Part shown: positions 1 to 6,266 of the stretch, one piece after another
How positions within the stretch are numbered: the first letter of the stretch is position 1
How the letters are laid out: the number at the start of each line of letters is the position of its first letter
Origin: Thermoprotei archaeon
GTDB taxonomy: Archaea > Thermoproteota > Thermoprotei_A > Sulfolobales > Ignisphaeraceae
Assembly: GCA_003661865.1 (NCBI GenBank)
Contig: QMWY01000069.1
Location: 1 to 6,374 of the forward strand
Length of the DNA stretch: 6,374 bases
Reading direction: 5' to 3'
Translations under genes and position numbers: made by a program
Notes under the pieces: model-generated
Told to the model about the DNA's origin: nothing
Database searches by the model: none
The model's input: only the letters and a program-made list of their open reading frames with translations

Positions 1-21
1 CGTGTTGGGGTGGTAGCATGA
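1..21 (+). CDS. Possible 3' end of an upstream gene, perhaps tldD (partial)
   Basis: Only a handful of codons are visible, so the product cannot be identified from sequence. Frame 1 reads R-V-G-V-V-A and stops at TGA 19-21. That would overlap the ATG of the next gene (18-20) in an ATGA junction, a common sign of translational coupling in archaeal operons. Frame 2 also closes, at TAG 14-16, so the frame is not certain. TldE genes are often next to their catalytic partner tldD, which makes tldD the obvious guess. That is inference from family knowledge, not something read here. Confidence 0.3.
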   Translation, partial: RVGVVA

Positions 22-1361
22 AGAGCTTCAAGGAACCCTCCCTAGAGATGGCTACGCGCGCGGTTAAGCGGGCCCTAGCAAACGGCTTCGACGAGGCCAT
101 AGCTGTTGTAAGGGTGTCGCGCAGCACCATGGTTAAGCTCGCGAATAGCCAGGTGAGCATCTCTCAGGGTTGGGAGGGGTTCCAGGTAGAGGTGTACCTG
201 GCCAAGGGTAAGAGAGTGGCTATTGCAGGGGCTAGGCTCGGCTCCCCAAGCGAGGTTGAAAGGATCGTGAATGAGTCTAGGAGGTACATCGAGTCCATAG
301 GGGAGTCCAGGCTGTACGCACCGCTGCCCCAGCCCAGCGGCAGGCCCCTGGCCGGTCTCGTAAATGGCGCAACCCTGCGGTACGTAGAGGAGGCGCCGCG
401 CCTCGCCGAGGAGATGATGAGCGGAGCTGTTGAGTACGGTGCGGAACGCGTAGCCGGCATGGTTAGCGCCGGGCTCTATGGCAGGGCTGTTGTTGGCAGC
501 AACGGCGCGGAGCTCTATGAGGAGAAGACCCGTGTAGAGGCATACCTGAGGGCCTTCCGCGGCGAGTTCTCGGGTCACTGGGCATACGGCTCTAGGAGGG
601 CCGACCCCAAGCGCCTTAGGGAGGTAGGTGCCAAGGCCGCTACCTACGCATCTATGTGCAGAACTAGCGTAAGTGTTGAGCCTGGGCGCTACCGCGCCGT
701 GCTCTCACCCCTCGTAGTTGGGAACCTGATGGAGTACGTAGCCGACGCCGCCTCAGCGTTCTCTGTACTAACAGGATTCTCGATGTTTATGAAGAGGAGG
801 CCAGGCGAAAAGGTTGCCTCGGACGCCCTTACACTAATCGATGATCCTCACCACGAGGAGCTGCCTGGGTCAACGGGCTTCGATGATGAGGGTGTGGCAA
901 CGCTTAGAAAGGCCATAATTGAGCGTGGCGTGTTCAAGTCGCTTCTCCACAACTCCAAAACTGCCGCTCTAATGGGGGGCAGCTCTACAGGGAACGCAGG
1001 TCTCATAACGCCTCATCCGTGGAACCTAGTCGTGCAGCCGGGTTCGCTAAGGGAGGAGGAGATCTTCAGGGAGCTGCGCAGGGGACTCTTCGTGCTCAAC
1101 AACTGGTACACTAGGCTGCATAACTACATAGAGGGCGAGTTCTCAACAGTGACCAGGGACGCGCTGATGTATGTTGAGAATGGTGAGGTTGTAGGGTGTG
1201 TACACCGTATGAGGATCGCCGATAGGTTCCCAAGGCTCCTAGGTAGGATCGCCGGTCTCACCCGTGAGGTCTACGATGTTGAGTGGTGGGAGGTCAGAAC
1301 GCCCACACGAACACCATTCATCTTAGTGGATGAGGCTGTGTTTACGAAACCCACCGTTTGA
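18..1361 (+). CDS. tldE: TldE/PmbA-type subunit of the TldD/TldE metalloprotease
   Basis: This is a 447-residue protein of the PmbA/TldD (U62) family, at full family length. In this family TldD and TldE form a heterodimeric cytoplasmic protease with the active site in TldD. In bacteria the pair matures microcin B17 and degrades CcdA; archaeal substrates are poorly known. Visible family signatures are the N-terminal domain (about 1-200), then in the C-terminal domain FDDEG at 288-292, LHNSKTAA at 310-317, STGNA at 323-327, and WNLVVQPG at 335-342. The HExxxH zinc motif of TldD is absent; the corresponding stretch (about 233-250) reads VVGNLMEYVADAASAFSV. This makes it the non-zinc TldE partner and unlikely to be a peptidase alone. 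No signal peptide or membrane segment is seen. The ATG at 18 follows a GGGGTGG purine-rich stretch (7-13), a good ribosome binding site. The stop is TGA 1359-1361. Confidence 0.88.
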   Translation: MKSFKEPSLEMATRAVKRALANGFDEAIAVVRVSRSTMVKLANSQVSISQGWEGFQVEVYLAKGKRVAIAGARLGSPSEVERIVNESRRYIESIGESRLYAPLPQPSGRPLAGLVNGATLRYVEEAPRLAEEMMSGAVEYGAERVAGMVSAGLYGRAVVGSNGAELYEEKTRVEAYLRAFRGEFSGHWAYGSRRADPKRLREVGAKAATYASMCRTSVSVEPGRYRAVLSPLVVGNLMEYVADAASAFSVLTGFSMFMKRRPGEKVASDALTLIDDPHHEELPGSTGFDDEGVATLRKAIIERGVFKSLLHNSKTAALMGGSSTGNAGLITPHPWNLVVQPGSLREEEIFRELRRGLFVLNNWYTRLHNYIEGEFSTVTRDALMYVENGEVVGCVHRMRIADRFPRLLGRIAGLTREVYDVEWWEVRTPTRTPFILVDEAVFTKPTV

Positions 1362-1371
1362 TGGGGAAGCG

Positions 1372-1387
1372 GCGAACCCTATAAATA
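1372..1387 (+). promoter_or_regulatory. Archaeal promoter (BRE plus TATA box) for the winged-helix gene
   Basis: TATAAATA lies at 1380-1387, preceded by a BRE-like GCGAACCC at 1372-1379, just after the TldE stop at 1361. Archaeal transcription usually starts about 26 bases downstream of the TATA centre, which predicts a start near 1410. That position is downstream of the ATG at 1330, so the ATG would not be on this transcript. It fits a translation start around 1408-1426. The pyrimidine-rich run at 1389-1401 may also help end the TldE transcript, but this is speculative. Confidence 0.65.
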
Positions 1388-1425
1388 ACCTTCTCTTCTT
1401 TAAGTACTTGAGCGAGGCGGTGGGT

Positions 1426-1932
1426 TTGTCACAAGAGATCCCTGAGTACCTGAAGAGGGTTTACAAGATCCTCTCCGAGGAACCGATGAGTATAGAGCAG
1501 ATAATGGAGAGGTTGGGGATCAAGAGGAGCACCGCCAGGAGGTATCTAAGGGAGCTGATGAAGCTGGGGCTCGTCGAGCGTATCGACGGGAAGTACAAGT
1601 CGGTAGAGGCTGCGCCGCCCAAGGAGAAGCCCGCTAAGAGGTTCGAGGACCGCGTTCTTCCCGAGGATAAGGCGTTCTTCTTCTACAAGGGGCTGGGGCT
1701 GCCATACATAATGAGTATCAGGAGTGTTGGGCAGCTACTAGCAGCTGTTGAGAAGGGCTTCGTAGATGATGATGCGATCTCGTATACCGTTAAGCAAGGG
1801 TATCTGCAGGAGTGGCTTAGAAGAGTTGTTGGGGCTAACGAGCTTGCCGAGAAGGTTGATGAGCTAAAGGAGCTTGAGGGGGCAGAGCTCCGCGAAAAGC
1901 TTGTTGAGGCTATAAAGGGTTTTTTGGGCTAG
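1426..1932 (+). CDS. Winged-helix DNA-binding protein with C-terminal DUF5752-like domain
   Basis: This is a predicted regulator of about 168 residues. Residues 8-60 form a winged helix-turn-helix: helix LKRVYKILSE, then MSIEQIMERLGI, a basic recognition helix KRSTARRYLRELMKLGLV, and a wing near ERIDGKYKSV. A charged linker (about 62-76, rich in Pro, Lys and Glu) leads to a second domain (about 80-166). That domain has FFFYKG, SVGQLL, a YLQEWLRRVVG core and a GAELREKL helix. This pattern resembles the DUF5752 domain as I recall it; its function is unknown to me. The start chosen is TTG 1426, with GAGGCGGTG upstream and a predicted mRNA start near 1410. In-frame alternatives are TTG 1408, GTG 1420 and ATG 1330. 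The last overlaps tldE by 32 bases, lies upstream of the TATA box, and adds 32 residues that look like translated promoter. The role is unknown; autoregulation or control of neighbouring genes is only a guess. Confidence 0.75.
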   Translation: MSQEIPEYLKRVYKILSEEPMSIEQIMERLGIKRSTARRYLRELMKLGLVERIDGKYKSVEAAPPKEKPAKRFEDRVLPEDKAFFFYKGLGLPYIMSIRSVGQLLAAVEKGFVDDDAISYTVKQGYLQEWLRRVVGANELAEKVDELKELEGAELREKLVEAIKGFLG

Positions 1933-1935
1933 CCC
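1920..1935 (+). terminator. Possible T-rich terminator at the end of the winged-helix gene
   Basis: Six consecutive T (1920-1925) are followed by the perfect palindrome GGGCTAGCCC (1926-1935), which contains the stop codon TAG 1930-1932. Archaeal RNA polymerase can terminate on short T runs, and a convergent gene ends only 24 bases further on, so a terminator is expected here. However, the run lies inside the last codons, is short, and comes before the palindrome, which has no loop. The call is weak. Confidence 0.25.
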
Positions 1936-1956
1936 TTCTCACCGCGCACCATACCG

Positions 1957-2574
1957 CTACCCGACAACCACGTACACAACTATAGTCAGCGCCATTAGCA
2001 GTGCCCAGTGCGTCACGCTGTACCTAAGCACCTTGTAGCCGTCTAGTGGTGGTATAGGTATCGAGTTGAATAGGGCGAGTACGGCGTTTACGTAGGCTGT
2101 TACGTATGCGTAGTACCCGGGTAGGGGTGGGAGGACCCGGCTTAGGATCCAGGATGCTATCGCTATTCCTGCGTTGGTCAGGGGCCCGGCTATGGAGATC
2201 AGGTAGGAGGCGTAGAGAGCCTCGGCACCGCTCCACGGCGAGTATATGATGACTGCGCCGGGTGCCGCAAACACTATCGTAGTTCTCAGCACGGCTGTGG
2301 TCAGCACGGCAATCGTGAGCGCTAGAAGAAGCCCTCCCCACCACGCCCTGTATCCTGCTATGAGCCCCATGCTCCTAGCCACGGTTCGGTGAGCCAGTTC
2401 GTGAAGTATGAATCCCGTGCCCACGGCTATGAATGATGCTGCGACGCCATGGGCATCCCCGGCGAGTAGGTAGGGTATGGAGAAGCAGAGCGATATGACC
2501 AGCCACGACACCGTGAGGTCCCGCGCCTCTACTGCGGCGCTGCGTATAGCGAGGGGACGTGGGTAGTAGCCCAA
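1957..2574 (-). CDS. Site-2-protease-like M50 intramembrane metalloprotease
   Basis: This is a 205-residue hydrophobic protein of the M50 (S2P/SpoIVFB-like) family, predicted to cleave membrane proteins within or next to the membrane. The zinc-binding HELAH is at residues 58-62. The family's second motif, NSIPIPPLDG, is at 170-179, with Asp178 as the likely third zinc ligand. Hydrophobic segments lie roughly at 20-38, 43-60, 78-96, 99-112, 119-146, 157-172 and 187-204. No PDZ or CBS domain is attached, so this is a minimal core enzyme. The start is TTG 2572-2574, fixed by a near-ideal ribosome binding site six bases upstream; the first residues are then MGYYPRPLAI. It is co-directional with the M28 peptidase gene, 49 bases upstream, and convergent with the winged-helix gene, 24 bases between the stops. 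The natural substrate cannot be inferred. Confidence 0.85.
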   Translation of the reverse strand: MGYYPRPLAIRSAAVEARDLTVSWLVISLCFSIPYLLAGDAHGVAASFIAVGTGFILHELAHRTVARSMGLIAGYRAWWGGLLLALTIAVLTTAVLRTTIVFAAPGAVIIYSPWSGAEALYASYLISIAGPLTNAGIAIASWILSRVLPPLPGYYAYVTAYVNAVLALFNSIPIPPLDGYKVLRYSVTHWALLMALTIVVYVVVG

Positions 2575-2580
2575 TAGCCG

Positions 2581-2588
2581 TCACCTCA
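2581..2588 (-). promoter_or_regulatory. Strong Shine-Dalgarno site that fixes a TTG start
   Basis: On the minus strand this reads TGAGGTGA, complementary over all eight bases to the TCACCTCA-type 3' end expected for archaeal 16S rRNA. Six bases (2575-2580) separate it from the TTG at 2574-2572. This supports TTG as the true start of the M50 protease gene. It also suggests that the gene is translated from its own site even if it is co-transcribed with the upstream peptidase. Confidence 0.8.
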
Positions 2589-2623
2589 GATGAAAAGTAC
2601 CTCATCATGTAGCCCTTCTCAGC

Positions 2624-4381
2624 CTAGGGCGCTTCATCACATCTTAGCAGCCCAGCCTCCCTGAGAAGCTCCATTGCACGCGCCAGCTTATCTACGCTCA
2701 CCTTGAACCCGAGCTCCAGCAGCACACGGCGGGCTAGGGAAGAGGGGTCGTAGGGCTCCTCCCGTGCGAAGAGGGGTAGCAGGCTCCGCACCACTAAGCT
2801 TAGGCTTCGCGACTCCTCGAAGAGCCTCCTGAGCTCTGAGTACCTAGGCCCCAGCCTCCTCATCAGATCGCGTAATGAGATGGGCCCCCGGGGACCTACG
2901 TAGACACAGCCGCTGCCTCCGAAGGAGGGCTTGGCTCCTCTGGTGAGTAGCGATTCCAGGAAGCTTACCCTCTCGGCTAGGTGCTCCTCTGGTGTGTGGG
3001 CAGCCTCCTCGCCTACGTAGAGGTTCTCCCTATAGATCGTGTCTAGCCTCGAGACGACATCAGCGAATCTGCTGTGTGAGGCTAAGTAGGCGGCTGTTCC
3101 CACGGCCACACCCACAGCCTTGGCTACGTACGGATCGAGCTTGTCTATAGTATCCATATCGGTGTGGTAGAACCTATCGGGCCACTGGACTATCATTATG
3201 GCCGGTACCCCGTTATGGAGATAGGCGTCATGGTCGCTGCCCATCTGGTAGGGTGTTGTATCGAAGCGGTAGCTAAGAACCCTGTACACCTCGGGAAGGG
3301 AGGGAGCTGTCGTTAACGCACGCCTCAGCATGAAGTAGAACAAGGCCTCGTACTCGTGGTACATGGACGGCGGAGGCCTTACAAATGTTAGCGTTGACTG
3401 GGTTACGTCCTGCTTCTCACCCACCATATCGAGGTTCGCATTGAAAACAGCCCTCTCCCTACCCCCATCCTCTAGGTATGCCATGCTCCCTGAGTACTCG
3501 GGGAAGAGCAGTATCCTTATGCTGTGCTTATCAACCCCCGTTAGGCACCCCTTCTCGAACGCTCTGTGGTAGGCAAGCGCCAACTCGATAACAGTTGCGG
3601 TGCCGCTCACGTTATCGTTAACAGTTGAGCCGGGGTGGCACATGTGCGCGGTTATATGTACCTCTTTATCGGGGTCTCCGAACCGTGTGGTTACCACGGG
3701 TATGTATGCCCCCTCGCGGTAGCCTGCATCTATGAAGCCCGAGATGCGCGGTGCCCTACCCTTCTCAAGCAGGGTTCTTAGAATGTTGGCAGTCCTTAGA
3801 GATACTGAGAAGGCGAGGGCTCTAGCATCACGCGCCTCCTTAGGCGTTAGAAACAGTGAGAGGTAGGGCACAGCCCTCTGCTCAGCAAGCGTCCTCCGGT
3901 ATAGGAGGACGGCAGCTGCACCGAGCCCGTTGGCAACCTTGTAAACCGCGAGGGGCGAGCCGTATGCGAGTACCGCCTTGCCCTCAACGTTTCCGTAGTC
4001 CTGCTCGTCCTCCCCCCTCCCTACGTAAACCACCTCAACATCGTCTATACGCCCCCCAGGGCTATGTGCTACAACAGCGGTCCTAGACTCCCTAAAGCTG
4101 TGTAGGCGCCTCATCCTGGGCTTGGCAAGCCAGAGCTCAGCATCCCTGATCCACCAGCCCACGAGGGGCTGGAAGGAGCCATGGGGCACGGAGTAGCTGT
4201 ACCTGTACACCTCTACACTAAGTCCCTCGCTCCTGAGGAGCCCGGCTATGTATTCAGCAGCCTTCTCAAGCTCATCGCTCCCCTGGATCCTGTGGTAGCG
4301 CGAGACGGACGCCGCGATCTCCACGAGCTCACGTGCGTAGAAGTACCCCGAGATGCAGCTCATCACGTTGCTTATACCCAT
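2624..4381 (-). CDS. M28-type zinc aminopeptidase, PA-like insertion, winged-helix-like C-terminus
   Basis: This is a predicted cytoplasmic di-zinc aminopeptidase of about 585 residues. Start numbering here is from ATG 4381. The N-terminal part (SRYHRIQGS, about 27-35) resembles M28 enzymes of the DUF4910 type. A PA-like segment spans about 113-215. The catalytic core has HITAHMCHPG (242-251), NDNVSG (255-260, Asp256), FPEYSGS (293-299, Glu295), NLDMVG (316-321, Asp318), SDHDAYLH (382-389) and FYHTDMDT (404-411, His406). These match the His/Asp/Glu/Asp/His zinc pattern of M28. The tail (about 500-585) has the segment RGPISLRDLMRRLG and ends in helices like a winged helix (HTH_47-like, from memory). 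There is no signal peptide. ATG 4381 has GGTG (4391-4388) six bases upstream. ATG 4363 is a close alternative. GTG 4456 is possible, but its 25 extra residues do not look like family sequence and lack a good binding site. The gene lies 110 bases after the GTPase stop. Substrates are probably short peptides. Confidence 0.8.
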   Translation of the reverse strand: MGISNVMSCISGYFYARELVEIAASVSRYHRIQGSDELEKAAEYIAGLLRSEGLSVEVYRYSYSVPHGSFQPLVGWWIRDAELWLAKPRMRRLHSFRESRTAVVAHSPGGRIDDVEVVYVGRGEDEQDYGNVEGKAVLAYGSPLAVYKVANGLGAAAVLLYRRTLAEQRAVPYLSLFLTPKEARDARALAFSVSLRTANILRTLLEKGRAPRISGFIDAGYREGAYIPVVTTRFGDPDKEVHITAHMCHPGSTVNDNVSGTATVIELALAYHRAFEKGCLTGVDKHSIRILLFPEYSGSMAYLEDGGRERAVFNANLDMVGEKQDVTQSTLTFVRPPPSMYHEYEALFYFMLRRALTTAPSLPEVYRVLSYRFDTTPYQMGSDHDAYLHNGVPAIMIVQWPDRFYHTDMDTIDKLDPYVAKAVGVAVGTAAYLASHSRFADVVSRLDTIYRENLYVGEEAAHTPEEHLAERVSFLESLLTRGAKPSFGGSGCVYVGPRGPISLRDLMRRLGPRYSELRRLFEESRSLSLVVRSLLPLFAREEPYDPSSLARRVLLELGFKVSVDKLARAMELLREAGLLRCDEAP

Positions 4382-4491
4382 AGAGGGCACCGAGTTGATA
4401 AGGCTTGGTGTAGTGATAAGCTCTAGGGTGATGAGCTTTCGGTCGCCCCGACACACAGCGCGATGGGGACACTTCCTCCCCCTGACCCGGT

Positions 4492-5547
4492 CTATGCGAG
4501 GAGTCCACGCCTCCGGAGCTCCTCAACAACTCCTCTGACGAGCTCCCCAAGGCCCCAGCCCTTCAGAGCGCTTATCCTGTACTTAACCTGAAATCCCGCC
4601 TCCTCAACGAGCTCCTCAACGCTCTTCAGCCTACCCTCATCGACCTTGTCGACCTTGTTCATGACCACCAGGAGATTGTCCACCCCAACGATCTCAGACA
4701 CGTTCCTGAGTACGCGCAGCTGCTTATCGATGCTGTAGTAGGAGTCGCGCGAGGGGTCTATGAGGAACAGGGTTACGGCCCTTAGCAGCCTTAGTGCAGC
4801 GGCAGCCCGACGCTCAATAGGGTTCATCTCGCTGTTCGGCCTGTCGAGAAGCCCCGGGGTATCGAGGAGCTGTATCCTATGCCCATCGACCTCCATATGG
4901 CCGAGGATCACGTGCTTCGTTGTGAACGGGTAGGGCGATATCTCGGGCTTCGCCGTGGATAGCCTGGATATCAGCGTCGACTTCCCCACCTGGGGCATGC
5001 CGGCCACTATGACGAGCGGGCTCTCGGTGTCTATGCACGGGGTCTGCCTAAGCGCCTTTACAGCCTCGCGCAGCAGCTCGGCGTGGCGGAGGCTCCTCCG
5101 CGCAACCGATAGTGTTCTGCCAACGAATTCGCGTGCAAGCCTCTTCGCTTCGGCAGGGGTTAGCGAGGAGAGGATCCTCTCCCTATACTCCTTCCACAGC
5201 TTGGACACGATCATGACCCCGCGGGCAGCCCTCGCCACGATCTCGTCGAAGCGCCCATGCGAGGCGATGTTAGCGATCTCTGCGTAGAAGGGATGCATCG
5301 AGGTGGTTCGGGGCAACCTAGCGATCCTCCCCAGCTCTGCTGCTACAACCTGGAACACCCGCTCGCACTTCAGGACGTACCTCATGATCCTGACGCGGTC
5401 CCTGCCCTGGCGCCTGATGCTGCGGGGCACCGCAACGCTCTCCAGGTAGACACTCAGTGCGCGCTGCCTAAGCTCGTCGAAGCTCAAGATCCTTATGCGC
5501 AGCTCCTCCGGTGGGCATCTAGAGCTCTCCACCTTCCCAGCCTCCAC
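4492..5547 (-). CDS. Nog1-like GTPase (TRAFAC, Obg/Nog1 group)
   Basis: This 351-residue protein is of the size expected for archaeal Nog1-like GTPases, which lack the long eukaryotic C-terminal extension. Nog1 proteins act in late large-subunit ribosome assembly; a role in 50S maturation here is inference. Residues about 20-165 form a helical, basic N-terminal domain typical of the family. The G domain then shows G1 GMPQVGKST (183-191), G2 in PFTT (207-210), G3 DTPG (229-232), G4 NKVD (297-300) and G5 SAL (326-328). It ends with helix LVRGVVEELRRRGLLA. G1 has Gln186 where Asn is more usual (GxPNVGKS). The start given is GTG 5547. A second in-frame GTG at 5532 has GGAGG eight bases upstream and fits the predicted mRNA start near 5543-5547 better, so the first five residues are uncertain. 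The gene heads the minus-strand cluster and is divergent from the proteasome gene. Confidence 0.88.
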   Translation of the reverse strand: MEAGKVESSRCPPEELRIRILSFDELRQRALSVYLESVAVPRSIRRQGRDRVRIMRYVLKCERVFQVVAAELGRIARLPRTTSMHPFYAEIANIASHGRFDEIVARAARGVMIVSKLWKEYRERILSSLTPAEAKRLAREFVGRTLSVARRSLRHAELLREAVKALRQTPCIDTESPLVIVAGMPQVGKSTLISRLSTAKPEISPYPFTTKHVILGHMEVDGHRIQLLDTPGLLDRPNSEMNPIERRAAAALRLLRAVTLFLIDPSRDSYYSIDKQLRVLRNVSEIVGVDNLLVVMNKVDKVDEGRLKSVEELVEEAGFQVKYRISALKGWGLGELVRGVVEELRRRGLLA

Positions 5548-5564
5548 AACCCCTACGTTAACCA

Positions 5565-5574
5565 GCTTTAAAGC
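5565..5574 (-). promoter_or_regulatory. TATA-like box for the GTPase-led minus-strand cluster
   Basis: The perfect palindrome GCTTTAAAGC contains CTTTAAAG (5566-5573), a reasonable crenarchaeal TATA box. It is centred about 22 bases upstream of GTG 5547 and 37 upstream of GTG 5532. A start about 26 bases downstream would fall near 5543, giving either a nearly leaderless mRNA from 5547 or a short leader for 5532. Because the box is symmetrical, its direction comes from context only. Confidence 0.5.
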
Positions 5575-5600
5575 GGGCCCTCGATATGCGAAGATTCAGG

Positions 5601-5608
5601 TTTTTATT
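5601..5608 (+). promoter_or_regulatory. TATA-like box for the proteasome beta gene
   Basis: TTTTTATT lies about 26 bases upstream of position 5631, the predicted transcription start, giving a leader of about 12 bases before TTG 5643. The leader contains GGTG (5632-5635) seven bases before the start codon. No clear BRE is seen upstream, and the T-rich box is a moderate match to the archaeal consensus. The position fits a short-leader crenarchaeal mRNA well. Confidence 0.5.
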
Positions 5609-5642
5609 GGTTGGATGGGAGTAGGAGCGTCGGTGGCTTGCA

Positions 5643-6248
5643 TTGGCGTACGAGTCGCTGAGCACCGGGGCAACAGCTGTGGGGATAAAGGTTAGGGATG
5701 GTGTTGTGCTGGCCGCTGAGAAGAGGGTTAGCTACAGGGGCTACGTTATGAGCCGCGCCGGGAAGAAGGTCTATAGGATAACCAACAGGATGGCTATGGC
5801 GGCTGCGGGTCTCTTCGCCGATATGCAGACACTCAGGAAGATCATGGAGACCGAGATCAGGTACCAGGAGCTAACGACGTCGAGCCGTATGAGCGTGAGG
5901 GCCGCGGCGAAGCTTCTATCAGCGATCCTCTACAGCTACAAGAGCTCCCCGTTCCTCTCCGAGATCCTCTTCGGCGGTGTGGATGATGAGGGGCCTCACC
6001 TCTTCGTGCTGGACCCCGTAGGCTCGGTTATCGAGGACGACTATGCGGCCATAGGCACCGGGGCCCCGATAGCCATAGGGATTATAGAGTCGGGGTACCA
6101 CAGCGATATGGCGATTAGCGATGCGCGCAACTTAGCGGTGCAGGCCATAAGGGCCGCGATCTCGCGCGACGTGATGTCTGGCGACGGTGTCGACCTAGCG
6201 ATAGTTACGCGTAAGGGGGTTAAGGAGGAGAGGATCCCGCTAGCCTAG
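5643..6248 (+). CDS. psmB: 20S proteasome beta subunit, predicted non-catalytic (Thr1 replaced by Ala)
   Basis: This 201-residue Ntn-hydrolase-fold protein is of normal length for an archaeal proteasome beta subunit, which forms the inner rings of the 20S core. After a nine-residue leader (MAYESLSTG) the mature region begins ATAVGIKVRDG, where active subunits have TTTVG. Residue 10 (codon GCA, 5670-5672) is therefore Ala at position Thr1. Glu17 (E26) and Lys33 (K42) are kept, as are RD and Ser near the end (D176, S179). The GSGSP loop reads GTGAP (138-142). Without Thr1 it should neither self-process nor hydrolyse peptides. From memory, crenarchaea such as Sulfolobus carry a similar inactive beta subunit (PATAVGLK) together with an active GTTTVG paralogue, so this is the expected partner type rather than a decayed gene. 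TTG 5643 is the only start between the in-frame stop 5622-5624 and the conserved region. Endonuclease V follows after 18 bases. Confidence 0.93.
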   Translation: MAYESLSTGATAVGIKVRDGVVLAAEKRVSYRGYVMSRAGKKVYRITNRMAMAAAGLFADMQTLRKIMETEIRYQELTTSSRMSVRAAAKLLSAILYSYKSSPFLSEILFGGVDDEGPHLFVLDPVGSVIEDDYAAIGTGAPIAIGIIESGYHSDMAISDARNLAVQAIRAAISRDVMSGDGVDLAIVTRKGVKEERIPLA

Positions 6249-6266
6249 CTCCCAGGGTTTTGCGCT

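Noticed and set aside
75..578. Long open frame on the minus strand inside the TldE gene (167 codons).
   Set aside because: It is antisense to a well-conserved gene, has no recognisable domain, and is explained by the GC-rich codon bias of the plus-strand gene.
2583..2609. C/D-box guide-RNA-like pattern on the minus strand: ATGATGA, 12 bases, then CTGA.
   Set aside because: There is no convincing C' box or terminal D box nearby, and the CTGA is part of the M50 ribosome binding site.
1930..2621. A 12-base direct repeat, TAGCCCTTCTCA, at 1930-1941 and 2610-2621, just after the stop codons of the M50 and M28 genes (on the minus strand).
   Set aside because: About one exact 12-base pair is expected by chance in a window of this size, and the distance to each stop differs, so a terminator or attachment-site reading is not supported.
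4382..4456. N-terminal extension of the M28 gene to GTG 4456.
   Set aside because: The extra residues show no family similarity, GTG 4456 lacks a well-placed ribosome binding site, and ATG 4381 has GGTG six bases upstream.
5257..5571. Plus-strand open frames of about 100 codons antisense to the GTPase gene.
   Set aside because: They overlap the conserved GTPase on the other strand, have a Pro/His/Cys-rich composition unlike a real protein, and lack a ribosome binding site or domain.
5643..6248. The proteasome beta gene as a decaying pseudogene because of the missing Thr1.
   Set aside because: The frame is intact, Glu17, Lys33 and the structural motifs are conserved, and inactive beta paralogues are known in crenarchaea.
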